The position numbers and the translations under genes were made by a program. A stretch of 64,000 bases of DNA, taken from contig JAFGFE010000005.1 in the NCBI GenBank assembly GCA_016931225.1, forward strand, positions 62,001 to 126,000, in the 5' to 3' direction. The stretch comes from Candidatus Zymogenaceae bacterium (GTDB lineage Bacteria > Desulfobacterota > Zymogenia > Zymogenales > Zymogenaceae). The stretch's first letter is position 1. Each line of letters opens with the position of its first letter. This document shows, piece by piece, positions 8,079 through 17,349 of the stretch. The notes beneath the pieces are model-generated. The model was not told the origin of the DNA. It ran no database searches and saw only the letters and a program-made list of their open reading frames with translations.

Positions 8079-9143
8079 ATGGATAAAATACGAGCGGCGA
8101 TCGTCGGATGCGGGAGGATCAGCGATCTGCATGCTGCGGCGTACACGGGGAGTGACAGTGCCGAAATATTCGCCGTATGCGACATCAACAAGGACACAGC
8201 GAAACAAAAGAAGGAGGCATGGGGGGCAAAAAAAGTATACACCGATTACGAGAAGCTCCTCGCGGATGCGGATATCGATATGGTGGAGCTTCTCACCCCG
8301 CATCATCTGCATATGCCGATGACCGTTGCCGCCGCTCAGGCGAAAAAGCACATCAGCTGTCAGAAGCCGATGGCCACAAAGGCTTCGGACGCGCAGAAAA
8401 TGGTGGACGCGGCGAAAGAGGAGGGGGTGCTCTTGAAGATATTCGAGAACTTCGTCTTCTATCCCCCCTACGTCAAGGCGCGACAGCTCCTCCTTGACGG
8501 GGCCATCGGCGACCTCATCACGGTCAGGATGCGCATGACCTGCTCAATGAGCGGCGGCTGGGACGTGCCCCGGGAGGCCTGGCAATGGCGCATAGACGAG
8601 GTCAAGGGCGGAGGGGGCACCCAGGTGTTCGACGACGGGTACCACAAATTTTCCCTGGCCTACAATATCGGGGGCGAGGTCGAGAAGGTCTACGCCTGGA
8701 TCGACAGGACCATGGAGGTGGTGGACGCCCCCGCGTTTGTGATGTGGAAGTACAAGGAGGGCGCCCGGGCGCGCTACGGACAGTACGACCTCACGTTCGC
8801 CCCGAACCTCTACATTCACTCGGATTACTACGCCGCCGACGACCGTATGGAGCTGGTGGGTACCGAGGGAATCATATACGTCAACCGCACCACGGCAAAT
8901 CCCCTGGAGGAGCCGCCGGTGGTGCTGCTTCGGGACGGTGAAACCAGGAGCTTTCACAACCTCAGGGACAACTGGATCGATTCTTTTATCGACAGCGGCC
9001 GTCACTTCTTCACCTGCATTCAAGAAGGTAAGAAACCGATTCTCTCGGGGGAGGACGGCCTCAAGGTCCTTCAATTCACGATGTCCGCCGAGATATCGAA
9101 CAGGGAAAAGCGGGAGGTATCCCCGGATACGGTGGTCGATTGA
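8079..9143 (+). CDS. Gfo/Idh/MocA family NAD(P)-dependent oxidoreductase
   Basis: A 354-residue sugar or cyclitol dehydrogenase-type protein. The N-terminal Rossmann fold begins IRAAIVGCGRISDLHAAAY, and VCDINKDTAKQK follows at the adenosine-binding strand. The segment SCQKPMATKA corresponds to the EKP motif region of the family, here with QKP in place of EKP. The C-terminal alpha/beta domain includes GGGGTQVFDDGYHKFSLAY, where the usual catalytic histidine pattern D-x-x-x-H is present. ATG 8079 is chosen because AAAAGGAG stands 7 bp upstream. Substrate unknown; it is divergent from the P-loop operon. Confidence 0.88.
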   Translation: MDKIRAAIVGCGRISDLHAAAYTGSDSAEIFAVCDINKDTAKQKKEAWGAKKVYTDYEKLLADADIDMVELLTPHHLHMPMTVAAAQAKKHISCQKPMATKASDAQKMVDAAKEEGVLLKIFENFVFYPPYVKARQLLLDGAIGDLITVRMRMTCSMSGGWDVPREAWQWRIDEVKGGGGTQVFDDGYHKFSLAYNIGGEVEKVYAWIDRTMEVVDAPAFVMWKYKEGARARYGQYDLTFAPNLYIHSDYYAADDRMELVGTEGIIYVNRTTANPLEEPPVVLLRDGETRSFHNLRDNWIDSFIDSGRHFFTCIQEGKKPILSGEDGLKVLQFTMSAEISNREKREVSPDTVVD

Positions 9144-9250
9144 GAGACCGGCCCCCGATTCTGCCGTCCGGGAGCGGTGAATGTCTCCCCGATCACTGAT
9201 CTCATGGAGAGGAGATCGCTATTGATACTCTTTCCGTGTTTGGAAAAGTT

Positions 9251-9279
9251 TTGACAGTAAAAGTAAAATGCGTTATATC
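9251..9279 (+). promoter_or_regulatory. Promoter for the DUF362 gene
   Basis: -35 TTGACA (9251-9256), 17-bp spacer, -10 TATATC (9274-9279), about 57 bp upstream of the ATG at 9336. Confidence 0.6.
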
Positions 9280-9335
9280 TGTACATGTGCTCAGAATGAG
9301 TGAGCACCTTTTTTAAATGAGAGGACACAAGAGAC

Positions 9336-10400
9336 ATGCGGGAAATCGAAGTGGGAATGGTAAAAATACCCGAGCAGGAGCGGGATAACGAGGCCCTGTT
9401 GAAGACAAAGCTGTCCGAGCTTATCGAGATATCAGGAGGCCTGGATTTTATCCAACCGAAGGAATCGGTGCTCATCAAGATCGCCATGAACTCACCCCGA
9501 CCCTATCCCGCCACCGTTGATCCAATGGTCGTCTCGTACCTGTTGGATGCCGTCGTTTCCAAGAAGCCGTCATCCGTGTACATCGCGGATAAATCAAACC
9601 TATATAGAAACACCAAAAAGGTTTTCGACAAGACTGGATTGACGCCGGTCGTCAAGAAGGCCTCCCTCTTTCATGTGACGACACGCATCAAGCTCTTGGA
9701 TTTCGACGATTTCGTCTACCGTGATCGCTACCTGCCCGACGATTTCAAGGAGAACTGGGAGATCAATCCGGGAAGACACTTCATCCGCGCCCCCAAGATG
9801 CTGTTCGAGGACGATCCCTTCCTCAAGAATATGAACCTGGCGCCGAAGGTGGATCATATCATCGTCCTGGGTACGGTCAGAACCCATGTCCTATCACGTT
9901 TTGCCCTGGGAATGAACAGCTATACCGGTTTTCTCGACACCGAAAGCAGGTGTCTCTTGTATAAAAAACCATACAAAAAGAACCTGCGTCTGAAGAGTAT
10001 CTCACCCGTGAACAAAGAGAACATCCAGCGGAGGATACCGGAGCTCTTCACCGTTATTCCTCATCCCAAGTTGATCATCCTCGACGGCAGGGAATCCATG
10101 ATTACCGGCGGCCCGGACTCCAACGGCCCGATCCAGCTGCTTCCGTCCATCAAGAAGAATCCCTATACCGGCATCATGATTGCGGGCAGGGACATCGTGG
10201 CCACGGACGCCGCCGGGGTGGCGCTTCTGAAATCCCACAGGCGGGCGGCATCGAGCATACGGAATACCCCGATCTGGGAAATGCCCACGTTTATCCGGGC
10301 GGAGGAGTTGGGCCTGGGCGCGACCCGGGAGGACAAGATCATCCTCCACGCCGATATAGAAGACGACCTGTTTACGCAAATGGCGTGGTTCCTCCAGTAG
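9336..10400 (+). CDS. DUF362 domain protein
   Basis: A 354-residue protein of the DUF362 type, common in anaerobes and of unknown biochemical function. Family-like segments are ESVLIKIAMNSPRPYPATVDPMV near residue 47, VYIADKSN, and near the C-terminus IMIAGRDIVATDAAGVALL. Unlike many relatives it has no 4Fe-4S ferredoxin domain; only two cysteines or fewer are scattered and no CxxCxxC motif occurs. GAGAGGA precedes the start. It leads a short plus-strand run with a CvpA-type membrane protein 46 bp downstream, but no functional link is evident. Confidence 0.78.
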   Translation: MREIEVGMVKIPEQERDNEALLKTKLSELIEISGGLDFIQPKESVLIKIAMNSPRPYPATVDPMVVSYLLDAVVSKKPSSVYIADKSNLYRNTKKVFDKTGLTPVVKKASLFHVTTRIKLLDFDDFVYRDRYLPDDFKENWEINPGRHFIRAPKMLFEDDPFLKNMNLAPKVDHIIVLGTVRTHVLSRFALGMNSYTGFLDTESRCLLYKKPYKKNLRLKSISPVNKENIQRRIPELFTVIPHPKLIILDGRESMITGGPDSNGPIQLLPSIKKNPYTGIMIAGRDIVATDAAGVALLKSHRRAASSIRNTPIWEMPTFIRAEELGLGATREDKIILHADIEDDLFTQMAWFLQ

Positions 10401-10446
10401 CCGAAACGGACAAAGAACACCCACATCGGAGGCGAAATCATTCGGT

Positions 10447-10992
10447 ATGGAGCTGAACGGCATTGACATCGTCATCATCATCGTACTCGGCGCCAGCGCC
10501 ATATACAGCACCGTCAAGGGATTCGTCAAGGATATCTTTTCGCTGTTGGCGGTGATCCTTGGGATCGTCGCCGCTCTGGTTTTTTACCGCATGAGCGCCC
10601 AGCTCCTGGAAGACGTCATCGCTTCGGAAGAGATCAGAAACACCCTCAGCTTCGCCGTAATTTTTCTCGTCGTCGCCGTCGCCGTATCGATTGCGGGCAT
10701 CCTGGTCTCGAAGCTCATCAAATCGGTGGAGCTGACGTTCTATGACCGTCTCGCCGGTTTCGCCTTCGGCCTGCTGAAGGGATTTCTCATCGTCGCGGTC
10801 GTCGTGGTTGTCGCAATATCGATCATGCCCCGGGCGGCGGCCAACTCCCAGCTTGTCCCATACGTAGCCCGGGCCGTCGACCTGGTCACCGACATACTCC
10901 CCTCCGAGTACCGTGATTCCGTCGACGATACCAGGGACCGCCTCCGGGAATTCGGCGACGCCATCCCGGAACAGGAAGGCGCCTCCCCCTGA
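10447..10992 (+). CDS. CvpA family membrane protein
   Basis: A 181-residue inner-membrane protein with four hydrophobic helices (about residues 5-22, 28-46, 68-88 and 107-126), the layout of CvpA (colicin V production) proteins. The family-typical FYDRLAGFAFGLLKGFLIV segment links helices three and four. Its C-terminal 50 residues are polar. The molecular role of CvpA proteins is poorly defined (envelope homeostasis in enterobacteria). GGAGGCGAAATC lies upstream of the ATG. Confidence 0.85.
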   Translation: MELNGIDIVIIIVLGASAIYSTVKGFVKDIFSLLAVILGIVAALVFYRMSAQLLEDVIASEEIRNTLSFAVIFLVVAVAVSIAGILVSKLIKSVELTFYDRLAGFAFGLLKGFLIVAVVVVVAISIMPRAAANSQLVPYVARAVDLVTDILPSEYRDSVDDTRDRLREFGDAIPEQEGASP

Positions 10993-11157
10993 CGGACCCC
11001 GCCCCCGCACGGGCCGCGACCGATTTCAACACCTCCCCCCCCTTCTCCGTGATATCTCCTTGAAACGGCGGCTGTGATGTGTTAGGATTCTTCCCCTGTA
11101 CGCGTGACCCGACGATGTACATACCACTTGATTGATCTCTCACAAGGAACATCCGAC

Positions 11158-12060
11158 ATGAAAGCGTGGATAAACGGTGAATTCACAGGATGGGACAATG
11201 CGACGGTCCCGATACTCTCACACAGCTTCGGCCGGGGATCGGCCATTTTCGAGGTGGTGGACATCGTGACGACCGCCTCGGGACCGGCGTTTTTCGGGCT
11301 GACGGAACATATCGACCGCATGTACAACACCGCCGATCTGACATTCATGACGCTCCCCCTGACGAAGGACGAGCTGACCGAGGCGATCCTCTCAACCGCC
11401 AGAGAAAACAACGTTAAGAGCGGCGTGTGTAAGTTTTTCGCCTACTACCCCCTCATCGAGTTCAACGCCGTGCCCCAGAACCCCCAGGTGGATGTGGCGG
11501 TGTTCTGCGTCGATTACGATGCGTACAATATCAAACAGGAGGAGCTCTCAAAGCCTGTGACCGTGGGAATCTCGTCGTTTCGAAAGCTCCACCCCGACAC
11601 CGTCCCGGTGCACGCGAAGGTGGTGGGAAACTACGTCAGCTTCTTCCTGGCGAAGATGGAGATGAAAAAGGCAGGGTATGACGACGTGATCATGCTCGAT
11701 ACCAGGGGATACATTGCCGAGGGCGCCACATCGAACGTCTTTTTCGTGAGGGGTGGAAAACTCGTAACGCCGACCCTGGATAATATCCTGCCGGGAGTCA
11801 CCCGACGGGCGGTGTTGACTATCGCACGGGACACTGGATACAATGTTTCGGAAACAGACATATCGCCCGAGGATCTGTCCGACATGGACGAGGCGTTTTT
11901 CTGCGGCAGCCTGGCGAAGATTTTACCCATCAAATCCATCGATGGCAAGGCGATCGGGAAGGCATGTCCCGGCCCCGTTACCTGCGACCTCAAGGAGCGC
12001 TTAACGGATATGTTCTCCGGGAAGATTCCTCAGTATACAGACTGGCTCACGCATATATAG
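11158..12060 (+). CDS. Class IV aminotransferase, branched-chain type (IlvE-like)
   Basis: A PLP fold-type IV aminotransferase of 300 residues, the class that includes branched-chain amino acid and D-amino acid aminotransferases. Start MKAWINGEF follows AAGGAACATCCGAC, and SHSFGRGSAIFEV is the usual N-terminal family segment. PLP lysine is in VHAKVVGNYVSFFLA (about residue 160) and the glutamate strand is GYIAEGATSNVFFV. The C-terminal MDEAFFCGSLAKILPI corresponds to the second phosphate-binding loop. Substrate likely branched-chain, though D-amino acid or aminodeoxychorismate activity is not excluded. A terminator follows. Confidence 0.85.
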   Translation: MKAWINGEFTGWDNATVPILSHSFGRGSAIFEVVDIVTTASGPAFFGLTEHIDRMYNTADLTFMTLPLTKDELTEAILSTARENNVKSGVCKFFAYYPLIEFNAVPQNPQVDVAVFCVDYDAYNIKQEELSKPVTVGISSFRKLHPDTVPVHAKVVGNYVSFFLAKMEMKKAGYDDVIMLDTRGYIAEGATSNVFFVRGGKLVTPTLDNILPGVTRRAVLTIARDTGYNVSETDISPEDLSDMDEAFFCGSLAKILPIKSIDGKAIGKACPGPVTCDLKERLTDMFSGKIPQYTDWLTHI

Positions 12061-12075
12061 GCTGAAATGAAAAGA

Positions 12076-12103
12076 GGGCGGCCGTCGATTTCGACGGCCG
12101 CCC
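12076..12103. terminator. Bidirectional intrinsic terminator
   Basis: A 12-bp perfect GC-rich stem (GGGCGGCCGTCG / CGACGGCCGCCC) with a 4-nt loop, flanked by T-rich sequence on the plus side and TCTTTTC on the minus side. It separates the convergent aminotransferase and acyl-CoA dehydrogenase genes. Confidence 0.82.
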
Positions 12104-12131
12104 GTTTGCTGTTTATTTTCTGTTCGTTCCG

Positions 12132-13280
12132 TTATATTCCCATCAACCGGGCGATGATCTCCTTCATGATCTCCGTGGCCCCGCCCGCAATGCTGACGGC
12201 ACGCACATCCGTATACATCCGGGCCACCTGATATTCGCTCATGTATCCGTACCCGCCGAAAAGCTGCGTTCCCTGATACACGACCCGATTGACCATTTCA
12301 CCGGATGCGGCCTTCGCCATCGATATCTCCCGGGTGACATCCTCGCCCCGTGAATAGGCATGTGCGCACTGATATACCAGCGCCCGGTTCAACTCGATTT
12401 CCGTCGCCATGTCAACAAGCTTATGCCGCACCGCCTGAAACTTCGACAGGGGCTTGCCGAATGCGGATCGCTCTTTGGTGTACTCGATGGTCTGTTCCAA
12501 AACGAGCTGCGCCGTTTCGACGGAGAGAGCTCCGATCACCAACCGCTCAAGCTGAAAGTTCTGCATGATGGCGTAAAATCCCGATCCCTCCTCGCCGAGC
12601 AGATTCTCCTTGGGGACGGTCACATCCTCGAAGAAAAGCTCCGCGGTGTCCGAGCAGTGGGCGCCGATCTTCTCAAGCTTGCTGGCGGTAAAACCGGGGG
12701 TTCCCTTCTCCACTATAATCAGGGAGATGCCTTTGAAGGGCGGCTCGGCCTTCGGGTCGGTCTTGACCGCCACCACCATTATGTCACCGTAATATCCGTT
12801 GGTGATAAATGTCTTCTGGCCGTTTATGACATAGCTGTCCCCCTTTTTTTCCGCCCTGGTCGAAATGGCCGCCACGTCCGACCCCGCCCCCGGCTCGGTG
12901 ACGGCGATGGCGCACACCGCATCACCCGTGGTACAGGGAGTGAGCCATCGTTTTTTCTGCTCGTCTGTCCCCAGAAGGTTGATATACGCGGTTCCCATGT
13001 CGTTGTGTCCCGCCACGGCGACACCGAATCCGGATACACCGCACCGCGCCAACTCCTCGGCCATCACCACCCGAAACAGATGGTCCGCGCCCACGCCGCC
13101 GTACGCCGGATCGTAACAGAAACCGAGAAATCCCATTTTGCCCATTTCCTTCCAGATTGAACGGGGTATTTCCCGTTTGGCGTCCCATTCCTCGTAGTGG
13201 GGGGCCACCTTGTCGGCAAAAAACTTCCTGAGCTGATCGCGAAATTGATTGTGTTCGCTGGAAAAGATACCATACTCCAT
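12132..13280 (-). CDS. Acyl-CoA dehydrogenase
   Basis: A 382-residue FAD-dependent acyl-CoA dehydrogenase, which would introduce the alpha-beta double bond in acyl-CoAs. Visible family signatures are AIAVTEPGAGSD (flavin/substrate region), INGQKTFITNG, and the C-terminal QLFGGYGYMSEY. The glutamate at position 245 in QLERLVIGAL sits where isovaleryl- and long-chain-CoA dehydrogenases carry their catalytic base, while the medium-chain-type YEGT position reads IAGGATEI. This points to the long-chain/isovaleryl subgroup. GGGAGCATCAC supports ATG 13280. It follows the acyl-CoA ligase by 55 bp on the same strand. Confidence 0.9.
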   Translation of the reverse strand: MEYGIFSSEHNQFRDQLRKFFADKVAPHYEEWDAKREIPRSIWKEMGKMGFLGFCYDPAYGGVGADHLFRVVMAEELARCGVSGFGVAVAGHNDMGTAYINLLGTDEQKKRWLTPCTTGDAVCAIAVTEPGAGSDVAAISTRAEKKGDSYVINGQKTFITNGYYGDIMVVAVKTDPKAEPPFKGISLIIVEKGTPGFTASKLEKIGAHCSDTAELFFEDVTVPKENLLGEEGSGFYAIMQNFQLERLVIGALSVETAQLVLEQTIEYTKERSAFGKPLSKFQAVRHKLVDMATEIELNRALVYQCAHAYSRGEDVTREISMAKAASGEMVNRVVYQGTQLFGGYGYMSEYQVARMYTDVRAVSIAGGATEIMKEIIARLMGI

Positions 13281-13335
13281 GTGATGCTCCCTGTACATGC
13301 GGTTCAGTGTTGTGTGATACGGCGAATCGTATACA

Positions 13336-14889
13336 TCAGACCTTACGGTCGCGTCCCTCCCAGTACGCCGCCCGAAGCTCGTGCTTGAGGACCTTGCCCA
13401 GGGCGCTCCTGGGAAGCATGTCTACGAATTCGACGCTCTTTGGCTTCTTATAGCTTGCGATATTTTCCTTGCAGTGATCAATGACCATCTCCTCGGTCAG
13501 ATTCGCATCCGGCATTTTCACGACGATCGCCTTGACCGCTTCCCCCCAAGCGTCGTCCGGCACGCCGATGACCGCAACCTCGTGGACTCCGTCCATCAGA
13601 AGAATCGCCTCCTCCACCTCCCGAGGATAGATGTTCTCCCCCCCGGAGATGATCATGTCTTTTTTCCTGTCGGCGATGTAGAGATACCCGTATTCATCGA
13701 AGTAGCCCATGTCTCCGGTATAATACCAGCCGTCCCGGATGGCCGCCTTCGTTTCCTCGGGCATCTTATGATACCCCTTCATGACGTTTTTACCGGTCCC
13801 GATGATCTCCCCGACGACTCCCGGCTCGCAGTCATTTCCCTCCGGGTCCACCACCCGCACCTCTACATTGATGACCGGCCTTCCCGCGGAGCCGAGACGC
13901 CGGACCAGGTGTTCCGGCCCGTCGAGGATATGGTCTTCGGGGAGCAGCATCGTTAACGTGGGGCTGGTCTCGGTCATGCCGAAGAACTGGAGAAAATCAC
14001 ACTGAAACTTTTTTAAAGACCGCTTGAGCAGCTCCACCGGCATGGGCGCGGTGGCATAAATAACCTGTGTGAGACTCTTAAGACTATACTTGTCGATATC
14101 CGGATGATCCAGGAGAAACTTGAAGATGACCGGGGTGAATCCCACAGCCGTTATCTTCTCCCGATCGATGAGAGCCAAGATCTCCGCCGGGTCGAAGCTG
14201 TGAACGAACGTCACCTTCCCACCTATCAGTACCAGGTTAATAAGCACGAATACGGCAACGTGAAAGATCGGCAGCAATCCCAGCACATTGATATCCCGGG
14301 TCATCTCCATCTCGATAAGCGTGGATATGGCGTTGGCGAACATGTTTTCGTGGGTCAGCATCACCCCCTTGGGCCGTCCCGTCGTCCCGCTGGTGTAGAG
14401 CTGCAGCACCACATCCTTCATGCTCACCGAAACCTCCGGCTCATCCGTGGGTTGCTCTACGATCAGCTTTTCGTAGTCTTCCATGTCCTCGCCCGCAGCG
14501 CCGTCTATGGCGATGAACGTCAGCTTCTTCTTGAGCTGTTCACGCATGGGTTCGAACAGGTGGGCAAATCGGTTTGAAAACAGGCATATCTTCGCCCCGG
14601 AGTCGTTCACCAGAAAGGCAAGTTCCTTCGCGGAGAGTCGCCAGTTCAGATTCGTGGATACGGCGCCGATTTTTGCGATGGCGAACACCGACTCGGCATA
14701 GTGGTTGGAATTGTGGCAGATTAACACCACACGATCCTGGGACTTCACTCCCAGTTTCAATAACGCGTGGGCCAGCCTGTTGACCCGCTCGTTGAACTCC
14801 CTGTAGGTCAGCCGGGTTTCCTCAAAGACCACCGCCTCCTTATCCGGGTACCAGCGCGCCGCCCGGGTCACCATGTCTCCAACACGCAT
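13336..14889 (-). CDS. Acyl-CoA synthetase (AMP-forming ligase)
   Basis: A 517-residue member of the ANL superfamily, activating a carboxylic acid to its CoA thioester through an acyl-adenylate. Motifs are the P-loop-like LYTSGTTGRPKGV (about 167-179), QFFGMTETSPT (A5), GWYYTGDMGYFDEYGYLYIADRKKD split across the hinge, and the C-terminal catalytic lysine region PRSALGKVLKHEL. GGAGGCGTAATT precedes ATG 14889. Chain-length specificity is unclear; the neighbouring acyl-CoA dehydrogenase and the divergent enoyl-CoA hydratase suggest fatty or branched acid degradation. Confidence 0.92.
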   Translation of the reverse strand: MRVGDMVTRAARWYPDKEAVVFEETRLTYREFNERVNRLAHALLKLGVKSQDRVVLICHNSNHYAESVFAIAKIGAVSTNLNWRLSAKELAFLVNDSGAKICLFSNRFAHLFEPMREQLKKKLTFIAIDGAAGEDMEDYEKLIVEQPTDEPEVSVSMKDVVLQLYTSGTTGRPKGVMLTHENMFANAISTLIEMEMTRDINVLGLLPIFHVAVFVLINLVLIGGKVTFVHSFDPAEILALIDREKITAVGFTPVIFKFLLDHPDIDKYSLKSLTQVIYATAPMPVELLKRSLKKFQCDFLQFFGMTETSPTLTMLLPEDHILDGPEHLVRRLGSAGRPVINVEVRVVDPEGNDCEPGVVGEIIGTGKNVMKGYHKMPEETKAAIRDGWYYTGDMGYFDEYGYLYIADRKKDMIISGGENIYPREVEEAILLMDGVHEVAVIGVPDDAWGEAVKAIVVKMPDANLTEEMVIDHCKENIASYKKPKSVEFVDMLPRSALGKVLKHELRAAYWEGRDRKV

Positions 14890-15292
14890 AATTACGCCTC
14901 CGTTATGATACGTCACATAGAAATAGATATGTTGTCGTTCAGGAAAACACGCCCTTCAGGAACCGCTTCCAATCTATTTCGATCAACCCATATATGCTAT
15001 GCTGTGAGTATCAGGGATGCGAGCAGCTCCTTTGCCCAGGTATGAAGAGCATGCATTCCCAAAGGGTGGGAGACACAGGTGTCCGGAATGCGGGATGTAA
15101 CGCGTCAAAGGACAAAGTAGAAAGTATCGCTTTAAGCTTTAACAAAATCCGCATCACCTGTCAACCAATTTCCTACGAAATGTACATAAAGGGAAAAATA
15201 TCGGAAACCGGTTGACAACAGAAGCCGCGACATGATAGGTGAAAAGGGCCATAAGCAGTGCGTTCAATAACCTACTTTTCGAGAGGATCATC
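14890..15292. other. Intergenic region between ligase and hydratase genes
   Basis: About 400 bp without a supported gene. Two weak divergent promoters are possible: on the minus strand TTGACA (15159-15164), 17 bp, TAAAGC (15136-15141); on the plus strand TTGACA (15212-15217), 16-17 bp, GATAGG/ATAGGT. No clear regulator box was recognised. Confidence 0.5.
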
Positions 15293-16081
15293 ATGTCAGA
15301 CTGTCTGGTGCTCACCGACCGCGAAGGATCGACGAGAATCGTCACCATCAATCGGGACGAAAAACGAAACGCCCTCAATGAGCCGATGTTATACGCCCTG
15401 AAAGAGGCATTCGAAGAAATCGCCAGAGACACGGACGCCCGGTGCGTCATCGTCCGGGGTGCGGGAAAAGGATTCTGCGCCGGGATAGACTTCACATTCC
15501 TTGCCGGCCTGGGTCTGGCCGGCGGCACCGGCCCGTACGTCCGGGCAAAGATCGATGAGGGTCAGCGGATCATCAACCTCATCGCCGATTTTGAAAAACC
15601 GGTTATCTTCGCGCTCCATGAATTCTGCTATGGATTCGGACTGGAGCTGGCCCTGACAGGGGACTTCCGCATCGCCAGGAAGGGAACAAGCATCGGCATC
15701 CAGGAAACGTCCGTGGGCTTCGTGCCGGACATGGGGGGTGTCACCCGGCTTGTGGAGCTGGTGGGACCTACCCGGGCCAAGGAACTCATCTATACCGCAC
15801 GAGTCGTCGACGCCGAGGCCGCCCTTACAATGGGCCTTGTCTCCTACGTGGTGCCCGACGAGATGGAGCGCTCCCTGGCCCTGGCGGACGAGATCGCAAA
15901 AAACGCCCCCCTTGCAGTGGGAATAGCAAAGACCCTCATCAATCGATACGGGAAAGAAGACAACCGTACCTATATGATGCTTGAGGCGTTGGCCCAAACG
16001 ACCCTCATGCAAACAAAAGACGCCGGCGAGGGCGTCGCCGCGAAGATCGAACGGCGGCCGGCCCGGTTCATCGGATCGTAA
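15293..16081 (+). CDS. Enoyl-CoA hydratase/isomerase (crotonase family)
   Basis: A 262-residue crotonase-fold enzyme expected to hydrate or isomerise enoyl-CoA. The oxyanion-hole strand KGFCAGIDF is at about residues 59-66, and the second oxyanion segment is FGLELALTGDFRIA. Both catalytic glutamates of hydratases are in place: Glu118 (GLELAL) and Glu138 (IQETSVG). The start at 15293 is set by GAGAGGA 6-7 bp upstream; 18 extra codons upstream are possible but unsupported. Divergent from the ligase and dehydrogenase, with which it would complete the first steps of beta-oxidation. Confidence 0.9.
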   Translation: MSDCLVLTDREGSTRIVTINRDEKRNALNEPMLYALKEAFEEIARDTDARCVIVRGAGKGFCAGIDFTFLAGLGLAGGTGPYVRAKIDEGQRIINLIADFEKPVIFALHEFCYGFGLELALTGDFRIARKGTSIGIQETSVGFVPDMGGVTRLVELVGPTRAKELIYTARVVDAEAALTMGLVSYVVPDEMERSLALADEIAKNAPLAVGIAKTLINRYGKEDNRTYMMLEALAQTTLMQTKDAGEGVAAKIERRPARFIGS

Positions 16082-16114
16082 TCACGCGTCGTTTTCGTTT
16101 TTTACTTTGTTCGT

Positions 16115-16130
16115 GCCCGGGAAACCGGGC
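16115..16130. repeat. Short inverted repeat between convergent genes
   Basis: Stem GCCCGG/CCGGGC with a GAAA tetraloop. There is no adjacent T-run on either strand, so it is only weakly terminator-like; it may stabilise the 3' ends of the hydratase or glgC transcripts. Confidence 0.35.
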
Positions 16131-16132
16131 CG

Positions 16133-17338
16133 TCAATCAAACCGCATACCCTTGGGGATGATGGTGATGCCGGACGGGCGGGTGTCATACGGAGAGACAC
16201 CCGTTATAATTTCAGGATCTATGATCGTCTCCGGGGGAATGATCACGTTCTTGTCGACGATGACCCGCTTCAGCCTCGCATCGGTGCCGACGGTCACGCG
16301 ATCCATAATGATGGATTCCTCCACGATCGCCCCTTCCTTGATTGTGACGTTTCGGCCCACCACGGAGTTCGCCACCCGGGAGCCGGCGATAAAGCTCCCG
16401 CCGGCGATAATGCAGTTTTTCATCCCTTCACCCTGCATACCTGTGGAGACGATTTTGGCCGGCGGCGTGGGAGGCTCGTAGGTATAAATGGGCCAATCGC
16501 GATTCATAAGGGAAAACTCCGAATTGCGACTGATGAGGTCCATGTGCGCCTCCCAGTACGCCTCAACGGTCCCCACATCCCTCCAGTATCCGGGGGCGCC
16601 GTTCTTTTCGTCAATAAACGGATAGGCGAACACTTTTTTTTCGCCGATCATCGACGGAATAATATCCTTGCCGAAGTCATGACTGCTGTTTCTATCCTTG
16701 GCGTCATCGGTGACGCCGCGAACCAACACATCGGTATTGAAGACGTAAATGCCCATAGAGGCGAGGATCATATCCGGCTTCCCCGGTATGCTGTCGGGGT
16801 TTTTCGGTTTTTCCTGAAAACCTATGATGCGATAGTTCTTATCCACCACCATAACGCCGAACATCCGGGAGGTTTCCTTCGGCATCGGTATGGCCGCCAC
16901 CGTCAGATCCGCCCCGGCAAGCTGATGAAAACCGATCATTCCCCGGTAATCCATGCTGTATACATGATCGCCCGAGAGAATAAGGGTGAGACGGGGCCGG
17001 GCCTGCTCCAGGGTATAGATGTTCTGATACACCGCGTCGGCGGTCCCCAGGTACCACTCTTCGCTGACCCGCTGCTGGGCGGGAATGATATACACATACT
17101 CATTCAACTCGTGGGAGAAGAAGTTCCACCCGAGTTGTATGTGCCGGTCCAGGGAAAAGGACTTGTACTGGGTGAGGATGACGATGTTGCGTACGCCGGA
17201 GTTGGCGCAGTTGGAGAGGGTAAAATCTATTATTCGATAACAACCGCCGAAGGGGACTCCAGGCTTGGCCCGATCCCGGGTAAGGGGATACAATCGCTCG
17301 CCCTTCCCTCCAGCAAGGACAACGGCCAACACATTCAT
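16133..17338 (-). CDS. glgC: Glucose-1-phosphate adenylyltransferase
   Basis: ADP-glucose pyrophosphorylase, which makes ADP-glucose for glycogen synthesis. The N-terminal nucleotidyltransferase domain carries VVLAGGKGERLYPLTRDRAKPGVPFGG (split here only in description), the sugar-site LSGDHVYSMDY and FQEKPKNP, and YWRDVGTVEAYWEAHMDL. The C-terminal third is a left-handed beta-helix with hexapeptide repeats (IAGSRVANSVVGRNV, IKEGAIVEESIIMDRV). Length 401 residues is typical. GGGGACGACCTT precedes the ATG. It lies 11 bp after a single-domain response regulator, with which it is probably cotranscribed. Confidence 0.93.
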   Translation of the reverse strand: MNVLAVVLAGGKGERLYPLTRDRAKPGVPFGGCYRIIDFTLSNCANSGVRNIVILTQYKSFSLDRHIQLGWNFFSHELNEYVYIIPAQQRVSEEWYLGTADAVYQNIYTLEQARPRLTLILSGDHVYSMDYRGMIGFHQLAGADLTVAAIPMPKETSRMFGVMVVDKNYRIIGFQEKPKNPDSIPGKPDMILASMGIYVFNTDVLVRGVTDDAKDRNSSHDFGKDIIPSMIGEKKVFAYPFIDEKNGAPGYWRDVGTVEAYWEAHMDLISRNSEFSLMNRDWPIYTYEPPTPPAKIVSTGMQGEGMKNCIIAGGSFIAGSRVANSVVGRNVTIKEGAIVEESIIMDRVTVGTDARLKRVIVDKNVIIPPETIIDPEIITGVSPYDTRPSGITIIPKGMRFD

Positions 17339-17349
17339 AAGGTCGTCCC

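Noticed and set aside
16115-16130. Hairpin read as a terminator between hydratase and glgC
   Set aside because: No T-run on either side; listed only as an inverted repeat.
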